Positions 50,072 to 58,678 are shown, counted from the stretch's first letter. The stretch is 64,000 nt of DNA from Nocardioides pinisoli (GCF_024199985.1 NZ_JANARS010000011.1:1-64000); one strand, 5' to 3'. Notes: generated by a model not told the origin, from the sequence alone. Program-made: numbers and translations.

Positions 50072-52329
50072 TGCGACGTCGTGTCTCGGGGACCGCCGCA
50101 CCCAGGTCCTCCTCCTCACCCTCAGACCTCAGGCGAGGCAGCCCCGCCCTGGCCGCGCCCTTCGGGCTCGTGGCCGCGCTGGGCCTCGTCACCGTGGCGC
50201 TGCCGCCCTACGAGCGGCCCTGGTGGGTGGCGGGCCTCGCCGCCCTCGTGCTGGCGCTGGTCGTGACGATCTTCGTCGTGAGCCGGCGCCGGTCGGAGCG
50301 CACCTGGCTGCACCCGCTGGCCGTGTACCTGATGTTCCTCTACGCCGGGCTCGTCAACGACGCAGCGGGGGCCGGCAGCGGCGGGTCGTCCTCGGGCATG
50401 ACGGTCCTGCTGCTGGTGCCCATCCTCTGGATGGCGATCACCGGCACCCCACGAGAGCTCTGGACCGCCAGCGGTCTCGCCGTCGCCACCCTCGTCCTGC
50501 CGGTCCTGGTGATCGGGCCGCCCGAGTACACGCTCGGGGACTGGCGCCGGGCGCTGATGTGGGGCGCCGTCGCACTGGTCCTCGCACCCGTCCTGCAACG
50601 GATCGTGCGCGACCTCGAGCGGCAGAGCCGCCGCGCCCGCGTCTCCAACGAGCGGGTCGAGAAGCTGTTCGACGACGCCCCGCACGGGGTCGCGCTCCTC
50701 GACCCGTCCGGCACCATCATCCGCGTCAACATCTCGATGGCGGTCCTCGTCGGCCTCGACCCGCCCGAGATGGTCGGTCACCGCCTCGCCGACTTCGAGA
50801 CGCCCGGCGAGACCAGGATCGAGGACCACCTCGGCCGGCTGATGCTCTACCGCGGCGACTCCCTGCAGTCGGAGTGCAGCTTCCGCGACTCCGGCGGCAA
50901 CGACGTCAACGTCTCCCTCAGCAGCACAGTGGTGGGTGACGCGCAGATGGGCGAGATCGTGATGGTCAACGTCGTCGACATCTCCGACCGCCGCCGCTAC
51001 CTCGACCGGCTCGCCCACCTCGCGGACCACGACGTCCTCACGGGCCTGGCCAACCGCCGTCGCTTCGAGAGCGAGCTCGACCGCCACCTCGACCGCTGCC
51101 GACGCCACGGCCCCACCGGGGCCCTGCTGCTCCTCGACCTCGACAACTTCAAGCAGGTCAACGACACGCTCGGCCACAACGCCGGCGACCAGCTCCTCGT
51201 CACCATCGCGGGGCTGCTGCGTCGCTCGATCCGCAGCACCGACGTCGTGGCCCGCCTCGGCGGCGACGAGTTCGCCATCCTGCTGACCGACTGCGAGCAG
51301 GCCGACGCCGAGCGCGTGGCCAACCTCGTCGTCGAACGCATCGCCACCCACGCCGCCACCCTCGATGGCGTGGCCCGCCGGGTCACCGCCAGCGTCGGAG
51401 CGGTGACGTTCCGGGCCGCCTCCGAGCACGCCGCCGACGTGCTCGCCCTCGCGGACATGACGATGTACGACGCCAAGGACGCCGGCCGCAACCAGGTGGT
51501 GGTGCTGTCGGAGGGCGACGAGCGCGGGCCGCGCACCGCCGCCCGCCTGCACTGGCAGGACCGCATCGAGGGCGCGCTCGCCGAGGACCGGTTCGAGCTG
51601 CACCTGCAGCCGATCATGGACATCGCCACCGGCCGGATCACCTCGGCCGAGGTGCTGCTGCGCCTGCGCGACGAGGGCGAGCTCGTGCCGCCGTCCCGGT
51701 TCGTCTACATCGCCGAGCGCGTGGGCCTCATGCCGCAGGTCGACGCGTGGGTGGTCGACAGGAGCCTGGAGCTGCTGGCCCGGATCCGCCGCGAGCACGA
51801 CGCGACCTTCGAGCTCGAGGTCAACCTGTCGGGCCACTCCATCGGCAACCCCGACATCGAGAAGGCGATCGTCGCCTCGCTCGAGAGGCACGGCGTCGAC
51901 CCGTCGGCCCTCATCCTCGAGATCACCGAGACCGCGGCGGTGGCCGACGTGGCCCTGGCCCGCACCTTCGCCGAGAGGATGACCGAGCTGGGCTGCGCCT
52001 TCGCGCTCGACGACTTCGGGGCCGGCTTCGGCTCGTTCTACTACCTCAAGCACCTGATCTTCGACTACGTGAAGATCGACGGGGAGTTCGTGGCCCACGT
52101 CCACGAGTCGGCGGTCGACCGCACCATCATGCGCTCGATCGTCGGCATCGCCCGTGACCTGGGCAAGCGCACGGTGGCCGAGTTCGTCTCGGAGCCGGAG
52201 ATCCTCCAGGTGTGCCGCGACGAGGGCGTCGACTTCGCCCAGGGCTACCTGATCGGCAGGCCCGTGCCCTACGACGAGTTCGTCCGCGACTTCCTGCCAT
52301 CCGTCGTCGCGTTGGCGCCGAACGACTGA
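50071..52329 (+). CDS. Membrane PAS-GGDEF-EAL cyclic di-GMP enzyme
   Basis: A 752-residue protein: five or six N-terminal membrane helices (about 28-175), a PAS domain (about 190-310, FDDAPHGVALLDPSGTIIRV), GGDEF domain with intact GGDEF (397-401) and an RSTD inhibitory-site motif five residues before it, then an EAL domain with the EVL variant (527-529) and DDFG (647-650). Both diguanylate cyclase and phosphodiesterase activities are plausible. It is followed 45 bases later by a membrane glycosyltransferase, so it may set local cyclic di-GMP for polysaccharide export. Confidence 0.9.
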   Translation: MRRRVSGTAAPRSSSSPSDLRRGSPALAAPFGLVAALGLVTVALPPYERPWWVAGLAALVLALVVTIFVVSRRRSERTWLHPLAVYLMFLYAGLVNDAAGAGSGGSSSGMTVLLLVPILWMAITGTPRELWTASGLAVATLVLPVLVIGPPEYTLGDWRRALMWGAVALVLAPVLQRIVRDLERQSRRARVSNERVEKLFDDAPHGVALLDPSGTIIRVNISMAVLVGLDPPEMVGHRLADFETPGETRIEDHLGRLMLYRGDSLQSECSFRDSGGNDVNVSLSSTVVGDAQMGEIVMVNVVDISDRRRYLDRLAHLADHDVLTGLANRRRFESELDRHLDRCRRHGPTGALLLLDLDNFKQVNDTLGHNAGDQLLVTIAGLLRRSIRSTDVVARLGGDEFAILLTDCEQADAERVANLVVERIATHAATLDGVARRVTASVGAVTFRAASEHAADVLALADMTMYDAKDAGRNQVVVLSEGDERGPRTAARLHWQDRIEGALAEDRFELHLQPIMDIATGRITSAEVLLRLRDEGELVPPSRFVYIAERVGLMPQVDAWVVDRSLELLARIRREHDATFELEVNLSGHSIGNPDIEKAIVASLERHGVDPSALILEITETAAVADVALARTFAERMTELGCAFALDDFGAGFGSFYYLKHLIFDYVKIDGEFVAHVHESAVDRTIMRSIVGIARDLGKRTVAEFVSEPEILQVCRDEGVDFAQGYLIGRPVPYDEFVRDFLPSVVALAPND

Positions 52330-52374
52330 ACGGTCCGGCGCTCGCGCGCCTGACGGGACGAGGAGGATCCGCAC

Positions 52375-53802
52375 ATGCAGTGGCTGCAACGGTCGGTGGG
52401 CCTGGCGATCATCGGGTCGGCGACCCTGGGCGCGGGCGCGCTGTGGGCGGCGGTCGCCGCGGGCGACCCCGAGGTGGGTCGTGCCCCCGACGAGGGGGTG
52501 CTGTTCGGCATCTGGCGGGTCTTCTACGACACCGCGATGCCCTCGCCCCGGGTGCTGCTCGCAGCGGTCGGTGTCGCCCTGCTCCTCGCTGCCGGGGTGG
52601 CCGGCATCGAGCGGCGACTGCTCACCCGGGCCCGCCGCAGCGAGGACGGCAACCGGATGCCCCTGGCGCCCAAGCTCGTGATGACCGAGACCCGTGGCGC
52701 GTACGCCGGTCCGGTGACGATCACGGTTCTCATCCCGGCGCACAACGAGGAGAGCTGCATCGCCGAGACCCTGGCGTCCCTGCAGTCGCAGTCGCTGCCG
52801 CCGGCCCGGATCGTGGTCGTCGCCGACAACTGCACCGACGGGACGGTCCGCCTGGCCCGGGAGGCCGGCGTCGACGTCTTCGAGACGGTGGCCAACACGC
52901 ACAAGAAGGCGGGCGGCCTCAACCAGGCGCTCGCCGAGGTCCTGCCCGGGCAGGGCGACAACGACTGCGTGATGATCATGGACGCCGACACCACGCTGGA
53001 CGCCGGCTTCCTCGAGGGCGCGGCCCGCCGGCTGACCGACGACCGTGCCCTGATGGCCGTCGGCGGCCTCTTCTACGGCGAGGACGGCTTCGGCCTGATC
53101 GGCCAGTTCCAGCGCAACGAGTACACCCGCTACCAGCGCGACCTGCGCCGCCGCCGGGGCCGCGTGTTCGTGCTGACCGGCACCGCGTCGGTGTTCCGTC
53201 CGCGTGCGCTGCGCGCCGTGGCCGAGGAGCGGGGCAAGATCCTGCCCGGCGTCCCGGGCGACGTCTACGACACCGTCGCCCTGACCGAGGACAACGAGCT
53301 GACGATCGCGCTCAAGACCCTCGGCGCGCTGATGATCTCGCCCAGCGAGTGCACCGTGGTCACCGAGGTGATGCCGACGTGGCGGGCCCTCTGGGCCCAG
53401 CGGCTGCGCTGGCAGCGCGGCGCCCTGGAGAACCTCGCCGCCTACGGGCTGCGTCCCCAGACCTTCCGCTACTGGATGCAGCAGCTGGGCATCGGCTACG
53501 GCGTGATCGCCCTCGGGTCCTACCTGGCGCTCATCATCCTGATGGTGCTCGCGACCTCCAACTGGGTGTGGTTCCCGTTCTGGATCGGCATCGGCCTCGT
53601 CTTCACCCTCGAGCGGGTCGTGACGGTGTGGCGCGGCGGCTGGAAGGCGCGGCTGCTGGGGCTGTCCCTCTTCCCCGAGCTCTTCTACGCGATGTTCCTC
53701 AACGTCGTCTACCTCAAGGGCATCTGGGACCTGTCCCTGGCCCGGCAGGCGGCGTGGAAGCACGTCGTGCAGACCGGCTCCGGCGTACGGGTGGAGAGCT
53801 GA
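52375..53802 (+). CDS. Membrane family-2 glycosyltransferase (polysaccharide synthase-like)
   Basis: A 475-residue processive-type GT2. Two N-terminal helices are followed by a cytoplasmic catalytic domain (about 115-345): VTITVLIPAHNEE, VADNCTDGT, MIMDADTTLD (DxD), LTEDNEL (TED, catalytic base) and QRLRWQRG (QxxRW). Two or three more helices form the C-terminal channel. This is the layout of cellulose/hyaluronan/poly-GlcNAc synthases; the sugar is not predictable. There is no PilZ domain, so any cyclic di-GMP control would need another protein. AGGAGGATCCGC precedes the ATG. Confidence 0.87.
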   Translation: MQWLQRSVGLAIIGSATLGAGALWAAVAAGDPEVGRAPDEGVLFGIWRVFYDTAMPSPRVLLAAVGVALLLAAGVAGIERRLLTRARRSEDGNRMPLAPKLVMTETRGAYAGPVTITVLIPAHNEESCIAETLASLQSQSLPPARIVVVADNCTDGTVRLAREAGVDVFETVANTHKKAGGLNQALAEVLPGQGDNDCVMIMDADTTLDAGFLEGAARRLTDDRALMAVGGLFYGEDGFGLIGQFQRNEYTRYQRDLRRRRGRVFVLTGTASVFRPRALRAVAEERGKILPGVPGDVYDTVALTEDNELTIALKTLGALMISPSECTVVTEVMPTWRALWAQRLRWQRGALENLAAYGLRPQTFRYWMQQLGIGYGVIALGSYLALIILMVLATSNWVWFPFWIGIGLVFTLERVVTVWRGGWKARLLGLSLFPELFYAMFLNVVYLKGIWDLSLARQAAWKHVVQTGSGVRVES

Positions 53803-53803
53803 C

Positions 53804-54082
53804 GTGCTGACTGTCGTCCCGATGGGCGTGCTGCTGCCCGACAGCATCCTGCGCAACGAGGTCATCGCCGTGCTGGCGGCCTTCGTCGCCATCAACACGA
53901 TGGTCTACGTCACGCTCGCCGTGGCCAAGATCCTGCCCAAGTTCTACCTCCGCGACTGGCTCGCGGCGAGCAACCGTCGCTCGGAGACCCGGAGCATCCA
54001 CCCCGACGCCCCGGTCGGCGGACCGACCGGAGGCTCGCTGGGCGACCGCCTCGCCCAGCCGCACCGACGCCGGGAGCAGTAG
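53804..54082 (+). CDS. Small membrane protein next to the glycosyltransferase
   Basis: A 92-residue protein with one membrane helix (VIAVLAAFVAINTMVYVTLA) and a basic, Pro/Gly-rich cytoplasmic tail ending PHRRREQ. The GTG start follows the glycosyltransferase stop by one base, so they are cotranscribed. It may be an accessory subunit of the polysaccharide synthase, inferred only from position. No family is recognised. Confidence 0.6.
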   Translation: MLTVVPMGVLLPDSILRNEVIAVLAAFVAINTMVYVTLAVAKILPKFYLRDWLAASNRRSETRSIHPDAPVGGPTGGSLGDRLAQPHRRREQ

Positions 54083-54093
54083 CGAGACCCACG

Positions 54094-54113
54094 TCACACA
54101 TCTGTGATCGATC
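54094..54113. promoter_or_regulatory. Dyads upstream of pckG
   Basis: TCACA-CATC-TGTGA (54094-54107) and the overlapping palindrome GATCGATC (54106-54113) lie about 100 bases before pckG. The half-sites resemble CRP/GlxR arms but point outward relative to TGTGA-N6-TCACA. Confidence 0.35.
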
Positions 54114-54210
54114 CAATATGTGCGCCGATTCACGAGCGTTAACGTCCGCGACAAGTCGCCGACAACGAGGCCGCGCGAACAACCCGCGACGCAAGCTGTG
54201 AGGAACCGGC

Positions 54211-56058
54211 ATGACCGCAACGATCGACACCCAGACGACGCCACCCACCACCCACGCAGGCATCCTCGCCTGGGTCACCGAGGTGGCCGAGCTGACCCAG
54301 CCCGACGCCATCCACTGGTGCACCGGCTCCGACGAGGAGTGGGCGCAGCTCACCGCGGCCCTCGAGGCCACCGGGACCTTCACCCGCCTCAACCCCGACG
54401 TGATGCCCAACTCGTTCCACGCGGCCTCCGACCCCACCGACGTGGCGCGCGTCGAGGACCGCACCTACATCTGCTCGGTCGACGAGCGTGACGCCGGCCC
54501 CACCAACAACTGGATGGACCCGGCGAAGATGAAGGACCTCATGCGCGGGCTCTACGCCGGCTGCATGCGCGGTCGCACGATGTACGTCATCCCGTTCGTG
54601 ATGGGCCACCTGGAGGCCGAGCACCCGATGTTCGGCGTCGAGGTCACCGACTCGGCCTACGTCACCGTCTCCATGCGCGTGATGGCCCGCATGGGCACCG
54701 ACGTGCTGCGCCGCGTCGAGGAGCTCGAGGCCGCCGGCGAGGACCCGAAGTGGGTGCCCGCCCTGCACTCGGTCGGCATGCCGCTCGAGCCCGGCCAGGC
54801 CGACGTCGCGTGGCCGTGCAACGACACCAAGTACATCGTCCAGTTCCCCGAGGAGCGGATGATCTGGAGCTTCGGCTCGGGCTACGGCGGCAACGCCCTG
54901 CTCGGCAAGAAGTGCTACGCGCTGCGCATCGCCTCCGTCATGGCGCGCGACGAGGGCTGGCTCGCCGAGCACATGCTCATCCTCAAGCTCACCTCGCCGC
55001 AGGGCGTGACCAAGTACGTCGCCGCCGCGTTCCCGAGCGCGTGCGGCAAGACCAACCTCGCGATGCTCAAGCCCACCATCCCCGGCTGGACGGTCGAGGC
55101 GATCGGTGACGACATCGCGTGGATGCGCATCGGCGAGGACGGCCGCCTGTGGGCGGTCAACCCGGAGTTCGGCTTCTTCGGCGTCGCGCCCGGCACCAAC
55201 GAGCACACCAACCCGCACGCGATGGAGACCATCCGCAAGGGCAACTCGGTCTTCACCAACGTCGCGCTGACCCCCGACGGCAACGTGTGGTGGGAGGGCC
55301 TGGAGAACACCCCGGCCGAGGCCACCAGCTGGAAGGGCGAGCGGTGGACGCCGGAGCTCGCCGAGGAGACGGGTGAGCTGTCCAGCCACGCCAACAGCCG
55401 CTACTGCACCCCGATCAAGCAGTGCTCGATCCTCGCCGACGAGTACGACGACCCGCGCGGCGTGCCGATCGACGCCATCCTCTTCGGTGGCCGTCGCAAG
55501 ACCACCATCCCGCTGGTGACCGAGGCCCGCGACTGGAACCACGGCACCTTCATGGGTGCCACGCTCTCCTCGGAGACCACCGCCGCCGCCGTCGGCGCCG
55601 TGGGTGTGGTCCGCCGCGACCCGATGGCCATGCTGCCCTTCATCGGCTACAACGCCGGCGACTACTTCGGCCACTGGGTGGGCATCGGCAAGGACAACGA
55701 CGCCGCCAAGCTGCCCAAGATCTTCTACGTCAACTGGTTCCGCCGCGGCGACGACGGCGGCTTCCTCTGGCCGGGCTTCGGCGAGAACAGCCGCGTCCTC
55801 AAGTGGGTCATCGAGCGCATCGACGGCCAGGCCGCCGCCGTGGAGACCCCCATCGGCCACGTGCCGGCGCCGGGCTCGCTCGACATCGACGGCCTCGACC
55901 TGACCGAGGAGGAGCTCGCCCAGGCCCTCGCCGTCGACGCCGAGGAGTGGAAGGCCGAGCTGCCGCAGATCCAGGAGTGGTTCGAGAAGTTCGGCGACGA
56001 CCTGCCCGCCGTGCTCTGGAGCGAGCTCGACACGCTCAAGGCGCGCCTCGACGCCTGA
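54211..56058 (+). CDS. pckG: Phosphoenolpyruvate carboxykinase (GTP)
   Basis: A 615-residue classical GTP-dependent PEPCK, the first committed enzyme of gluconeogenesis, making PEP from oxaloacetate. Key motifs are intact: SGYGGNALLGKKCYALRIAS, AAAFPSACGKTNLAML (P-loop, reactive Cys278), EAIGDDIAWMRIGEDGRL (metal Asp), NPEFGFFGVAPGTN and the lid region WNHGTFMGATLSSETTAA. GTGAGGAACCGGC precedes the ATG. A terminator follows at 56073-56112. It is the second PEPCK-family gene in this window. Confidence 0.96.
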   Translation: MTATIDTQTTPPTTHAGILAWVTEVAELTQPDAIHWCTGSDEEWAQLTAALEATGTFTRLNPDVMPNSFHAASDPTDVARVEDRTYICSVDERDAGPTNNWMDPAKMKDLMRGLYAGCMRGRTMYVIPFVMGHLEAEHPMFGVEVTDSAYVTVSMRVMARMGTDVLRRVEELEAAGEDPKWVPALHSVGMPLEPGQADVAWPCNDTKYIVQFPEERMIWSFGSGYGGNALLGKKCYALRIASVMARDEGWLAEHMLILKLTSPQGVTKYVAAAFPSACGKTNLAMLKPTIPGWTVEAIGDDIAWMRIGEDGRLWAVNPEFGFFGVAPGTNEHTNPHAMETIRKGNSVFTNVALTPDGNVWWEGLENTPAEATSWKGERWTPELAEETGELSSHANSRYCTPIKQCSILADEYDDPRGVPIDAILFGGRRKTTIPLVTEARDWNHGTFMGATLSSETTAAAVGAVGVVRRDPMAMLPFIGYNAGDYFGHWVGIGKDNDAAKLPKIFYVNWFRRGDDGGFLWPGFGENSRVLKWVIERIDGQAAAVETPIGHVPAPGSLDIDGLDLTEEELAQALAVDAEEWKAELPQIQEWFEKFGDDLPAVLWSELDTLKARLDA

Positions 56059-56072
56059 GCCACGCACCACGA

Positions 56073-56112
56073 CACCGACCCGCCGACCGGTTCCCCGGGC
56101 GGCGGGTCGGTG
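56073..56112 (+). terminator. Terminator of pckG
   Basis: CACCGACCCGCC (56073-56084) pairs perfectly with GGCGGGTCGGTG (56101-56112), 15 bases after the pckG stop. Confidence 0.7.
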
Positions 56113-56198
56113 CGTCGCGGGCCCGTCCGTGACGGTGACGCCCGGGAAGGGTGTGGCACCATCCTCCCCACGGAGATGTCGGTCGAGCGGAGTGAGCC

Positions 56199-57206
56199 AT
56201 GCCCTTGGGGCCTGATGAGCGGACCCTCTTCGAGGAGCAGGGGACGCCTCTCTACGAGGAGATCGTGACGTCCGGTGGCCTCAACGCCTCCGACGCGCGC
56301 ATCGTCGCGGGGGGCGAGCTGCACGCCGCCTTCGCCCTGCTGGTCGACGTCGGCCTCGTGACCAGGAGCGACGACGGCCTCACCTGGACCGCCGTCGACC
56401 CGGCCGCGGTGCAGGCTCGCGTCGTCGCCCCGCTCGGGCAGCAGGGCGCCGAGCTCATCGCCGAGTCGGCCCACTGGGCCCACGCGTTCAGCGCCGTCTC
56501 GCACGTGTGGCGTCGCTCCCCGAGCGCCGTAGGCGGTCCCTTCGCGGAGATCCGCGGGCTGGCGACCATCGGCACGTTCCTCGCCTCACTGGTCAGCGAC
56601 GCCGAGGAGGAGCTGCTGACCGCCCAGCCGCAGTACCGCCGGGGCGTCAAGCAGCTCGACGCCGGTGTCGGTGCGCGCGACATCGCTGCCCTCAAGCGGG
56701 GCGTCAAGATGCGCACGCTCTACCAGCACGCCGCGCGGCGCAGCGCGGACACCCGCAAGTACGTCGCCGCGGTGACCGCGGCCGGAGCGGAGGTGCGCAC
56801 GCTCGACGAGTTCTTCAACCGCCTCATCGTGGTCGACCGGCGGGTGGCACTGATCCCCAGCCACGAGGGCACCGACGCCGCGATGGTCATCAGCGACAAG
56901 TCGATGGTCGGCTACCTCGTCGACATGTTCGAGCGGCACTGGGAGCGCGCCCGCCCCTTCACCAGCAGCGAGACCTCGCTGATGCGTGACATCGCCGCCG
57001 AGCAGCGGGCGATGACGATCCGGATGCTCCTCGAGGGTCGTGCCGACCCGGCCGGCGCCAAGCGCCTCGGCGTGAGCCCGCGGACCTATGCGGCCTACGT
57101 CGCGGACCTCAAGAGCGAGTTCGAGGTGGAGACGAGGTTCCAGCTGGGCTACGAGATGGGCAAGCGCGGCATCTCGGGCCGGGAGGCGGACAGTCCGTCC
57201 GCCTGA
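56199..57206 (+). CDS. TrmB/LuxR-like regulator with PLD-type middle domain
   Basis: A 335-residue protein. The N-terminal 80 residues form a winged-helix-like TrmB-type domain (LYEEIVTSGGLNASDARIV, then ALLVDVGLVTRSDDGLTW). The middle (about 150-250) resembles the phospholipase D-like effector fold of TrmB relatives (VKMRTLYQHAAR, then EVRTLDEFFNRLIVVDRRVA). The C-terminus carries a LuxR/HTH-like helix-turn-helix (GAKRLGVSPRTYAAYVADLK). Related actinobacterial regulators are orphan proteins, some near short peptide genes. Here a 41-residue secreted peptide gene is convergent downstream, with a dyad-rich promoter. Confidence 0.72.
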   Translation: MPLGPDERTLFEEQGTPLYEEIVTSGGLNASDARIVAGGELHAAFALLVDVGLVTRSDDGLTWTAVDPAAVQARVVAPLGQQGAELIAESAHWAHAFSAVSHVWRRSPSAVGGPFAEIRGLATIGTFLASLVSDAEEELLTAQPQYRRGVKQLDAGVGARDIAALKRGVKMRTLYQHAARRSADTRKYVAAVTAAGAEVRTLDEFFNRLIVVDRRVALIPSHEGTDAAMVISDKSMVGYLVDMFERHWERARPFTSSETSLMRDIAAEQRAMTIRMLLEGRADPAGAKRLGVSPRTYAAYVADLKSEFEVETRFQLGYEMGKRGISGREADSPSA

Positions 57207-57271
57207 CTCGCCTCGCTCGACTCTCTCCGGGGCGCCCTGCGCCCGCGTCACCCCCGGCTCAGGAAAAGGGG

Positions 57272-57303
57272 GAGGGCAGCACCTCTGGAGAGGTGCTGCC
57301 CTC
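57272..57303. terminator. Bidirectional terminator
   Basis: GAGGGCAGCACCTCT (57272-57286) pairs perfectly with AGAGGTGCTGCCCTC (57289-57303). On the minus strand a CCCTTTTCCT tract follows, so it can end both the regulator transcript and the convergent peptide transcript. Confidence 0.75.
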
Positions 57304-57414
57304 ATGCCGGGACGGGCCTGTGGGGGAGGCCGTCGGACCAGAACTCGTGGGGGGTTGAGGGGTCCGTGTCCCAGCTCTTCGTTGCGTGCCCATCATGGCA
57401 CGACTGGCTTCGGA

Positions 57415-57540
57415 TCAGCGGATGACGGTCCGCCCCCAGCTGGTGTCGACGGCCTGGGCCGGCGCGGCGCCGATGGCGGCGACACCGAATCCGAGGACTG
57501 CCACGAGTGCGGCGGCGGCGATACGACGTACTGGGCTCAT
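57415..57540 (-). CDS. Tiny secreted peptide precursor
   Basis: A 41-residue precursor: basic start MSPVRR, hydrophobic core IAAAALVAVLGFGVAAIGAA, signal peptidase site APAQA, then only 11 residues, VDTSWGRTVIR. AGAGGTGG before the ATG supports translation. The mature part is too short for an enzyme or folded domain, so an exported signalling or bioactive peptide is plausible. Upstream (57624-57661) is a cluster of TGCAGG half-sites, and a TrmB/LuxR-like regulator gene is convergent. It is too short for default gene finders and may be unannotated elsewhere. Confidence 0.6.
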   Translation of the reverse strand: MSPVRRIAAAALVAVLGFGVAAIGAAPAQAVDTSWGRTVIR

Positions 57541-57623
57541 GGGGTTTCCACCTCTTGGTCTGTCACAGGGGATGACGCCTTTCATTGTCGCCCACCGCGC
57601 GCAGCCGCGTCCCGTCCAGTCGA

Positions 57624-57661
57624 CTGCAGGTCTGTGCATTGCAGGTTCCTGCAAATGCAGG
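57624..57661. promoter_or_regulatory. TGCAGG operator cluster of the secreted peptide gene
   Basis: TGCAGG occurs at 57625-57630, 57640-57645 and 57656-57661, and reversed at 57648-57653. The middle pair forms the perfect palindrome TTGCAGG-TT-CCTGCAA. The cluster lies about 85-120 bases upstream of the peptide start and looks like a multi-site operator. Confidence 0.5.
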
Positions 57662-57673
57662 CGCGATGAACCA

Positions 57674-57704
57674 TGTCGGCCCCCTCCGGTGGAGGGGGCC
57701 GACA
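57674..57704 (-). terminator. Terminator of tRNA-Ser(GCT)
   Basis: TGTCGGCCCCCTCC pairs perfectly with GGAGGGGGCCGACA around a GGT loop, two bases past the tRNA CCA end. Confidence 0.7.
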
Positions 57705-57705
57705 C

Positions 57706-57799
57706 TGGCGGAGGCGGAGGGATTTGAACCCTCGATGGGGTTTTAGCCCCAAACCCGCTTAGCAGGCGGGCGCCATAGACCGGACTAGGCGACGCCTCC
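57706..57799 (-). tRNA. tRNA-Ser (anticodon GCT)
   Basis: A 94-base class II tRNA including an encoded CCA. The acceptor stem is GGAGGCG/CGCCTCC, the anticodon loop CTGCTAA (GCT, reading AGC and AGU), a long variable arm, and T arm GAGGGTTCAAATCCCTC. Confidence 0.96.
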
Positions 57800-57862
57800 A
57801 TGCCCGACCGGGGCCGGGCGCACAGAAGGTTACAAGGCCCGGCGCGCGTGCGCCGAATCAGG

Positions 57863-58324
57863 TCACAGTTTCCTGAGGCCGTGTCCGCGCTGGAGGTGGT
57901 CCTGGACGTCGCGCACGAAGGCCTCGCGGTCCACCGCGAGCATCTCGACGGGGATCGTGGTCGTACGTCCGTCGCGCAGCCGCAGGACCACCACGGGCGC
58001 CTCGGCGACCGTCGTGGTGACGGCGTCCTCGACGTCCTTCCACCGCGCCGCCGCCGCGCCGACGCCACGCACCCACTGCACCCGGTAGCCCTCGGGCGTC
58101 ATCCGCACCACCCAGCCCTTCGTGCGCCACGCCCACCAGCAGGCGACGAGCACCGCCACCGTGAGCAGGACCGGGACGAGCAGGAGGACCGTGTGCAGGT
58201 CGAGCACCGCGATCGCCAGCGTGCACGCCAGGATGAGGACGGCGACCGCGCAGAGCACGACGCCGAGCAGCCGCGCGGCGACTGCGGGGGCGAGGCGGTG
58301 GACGGTGGCGGTCTCGGTCGTCAC
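57863..58324 (-). CDS. PH-domain-like small membrane protein
   Basis: A 153-residue protein with two N-terminal membrane helices (LLGVVLCAVAVLILACTLAI, then LLLVPVLLTVAVLVACWWAW) followed by a β-rich domain of about 80 residues (GWVVRMTPEGYRVQWVRG, then DAVTTTVAEAPVVVLRL) that matches the bacterial PH-like pattern. Such proteins are common and uncharacterised in actinobacteria. GTG start at 58324. It lies between two tRNA-Ser genes. Confidence 0.65.
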   Translation of the reverse strand: MTTETATVHRLAPAVAARLLGVVLCAVAVLILACTLAIAVLDLHTVLLLVPVLLTVAVLVACWWAWRTKGWVVRMTPEGYRVQWVRGVGAAAARWKDVEDAVTTTVAEAPVVVLRLRDGRTTTIPVEMLAVDREAFVRDVQDHLQRGHGLRKL

Positions 58325-58448
58325 ACCCCGGATTTCACCACGCGAGCGGTCGGCCGCCTGCGCTCGGGTCCATCACTCCTCTCCGGGCGACGCGTGCCCC
58401 GGCCGTTGGGTAGAGTCCCGCGGTGTGCGGCGCCCCGGCGTCGTACGA

Positions 58449-58536
58449 GGAGGGGTGCCGGAGCGGCCGATCGGAACCGCCTTGAAAGCGGTCGTAGGGA
58501 GACCTACCGCGGGTTCGAATCCCGCCCCCTCTGCCA
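58449..58536 (+). tRNA. tRNA-Ser (anticodon TGA)
   Basis: An 88-base class II tRNA including CCA. The acceptor stem GGAGGGG pairs with CCCCTCT (one G-U), anticodon loop CTTGAAA (TGA, reading UCA and wobble UCG), a variable arm and T arm GCGGGTTCGAATCCCGC. Confidence 0.96.
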
Positions 58537-58591
58537 AGCCGAAGCGGAGCGAGGCGCCGGGCTGAGGGGGCGTCGATCCCGCCACTTGCCC

Positions 58592-58665
58592 CTGTAACGC
58601 CGGGTTAGCGGCTGTACCCACCCCCTTGCAAGGGGGTGGGTACAGGCGGTAACCCGGCGTTACAG
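58592..58665. repeat. 74-bp near-perfect palindrome before moxR
   Basis: Two abutting 37-base arms (58592-58628 and 58629-58665) match at 35 of 37 positions with TTGCAA at the centre. Each arm contains a TAAC-GCCGG-GTTA-like dyad. It lies 56 bases after tRNA-Ser(TGA) and ends seven bases before the moxR -10 box. Confidence 0.9.
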
Positions 58666-58672
58666 CGACGGA

Positions 58673-58678
58673 TAGGCT
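58673..58678 (+). promoter_or_regulatory. -10 element for moxR operon
   Basis: TAGGCT ends six bases before the GTG at 58685, immediately after the 74-bp palindrome. Confidence 0.5.

Noticed and set aside
50122..53898. A 1258-codon minus-strand frame
   Set aside because: It runs antisense through the GGDEF-EAL and glycosyltransferase genes, with low-complexity Asp/Val/Gly/His content.
54094..54107. CRP/GlxR binding site upstream of pckG
   Set aside because: The half-sites are in the reverse order (TCACA-N4-TGTGA instead of TGTGA-N6-TCACA), so only a dyad is reported.
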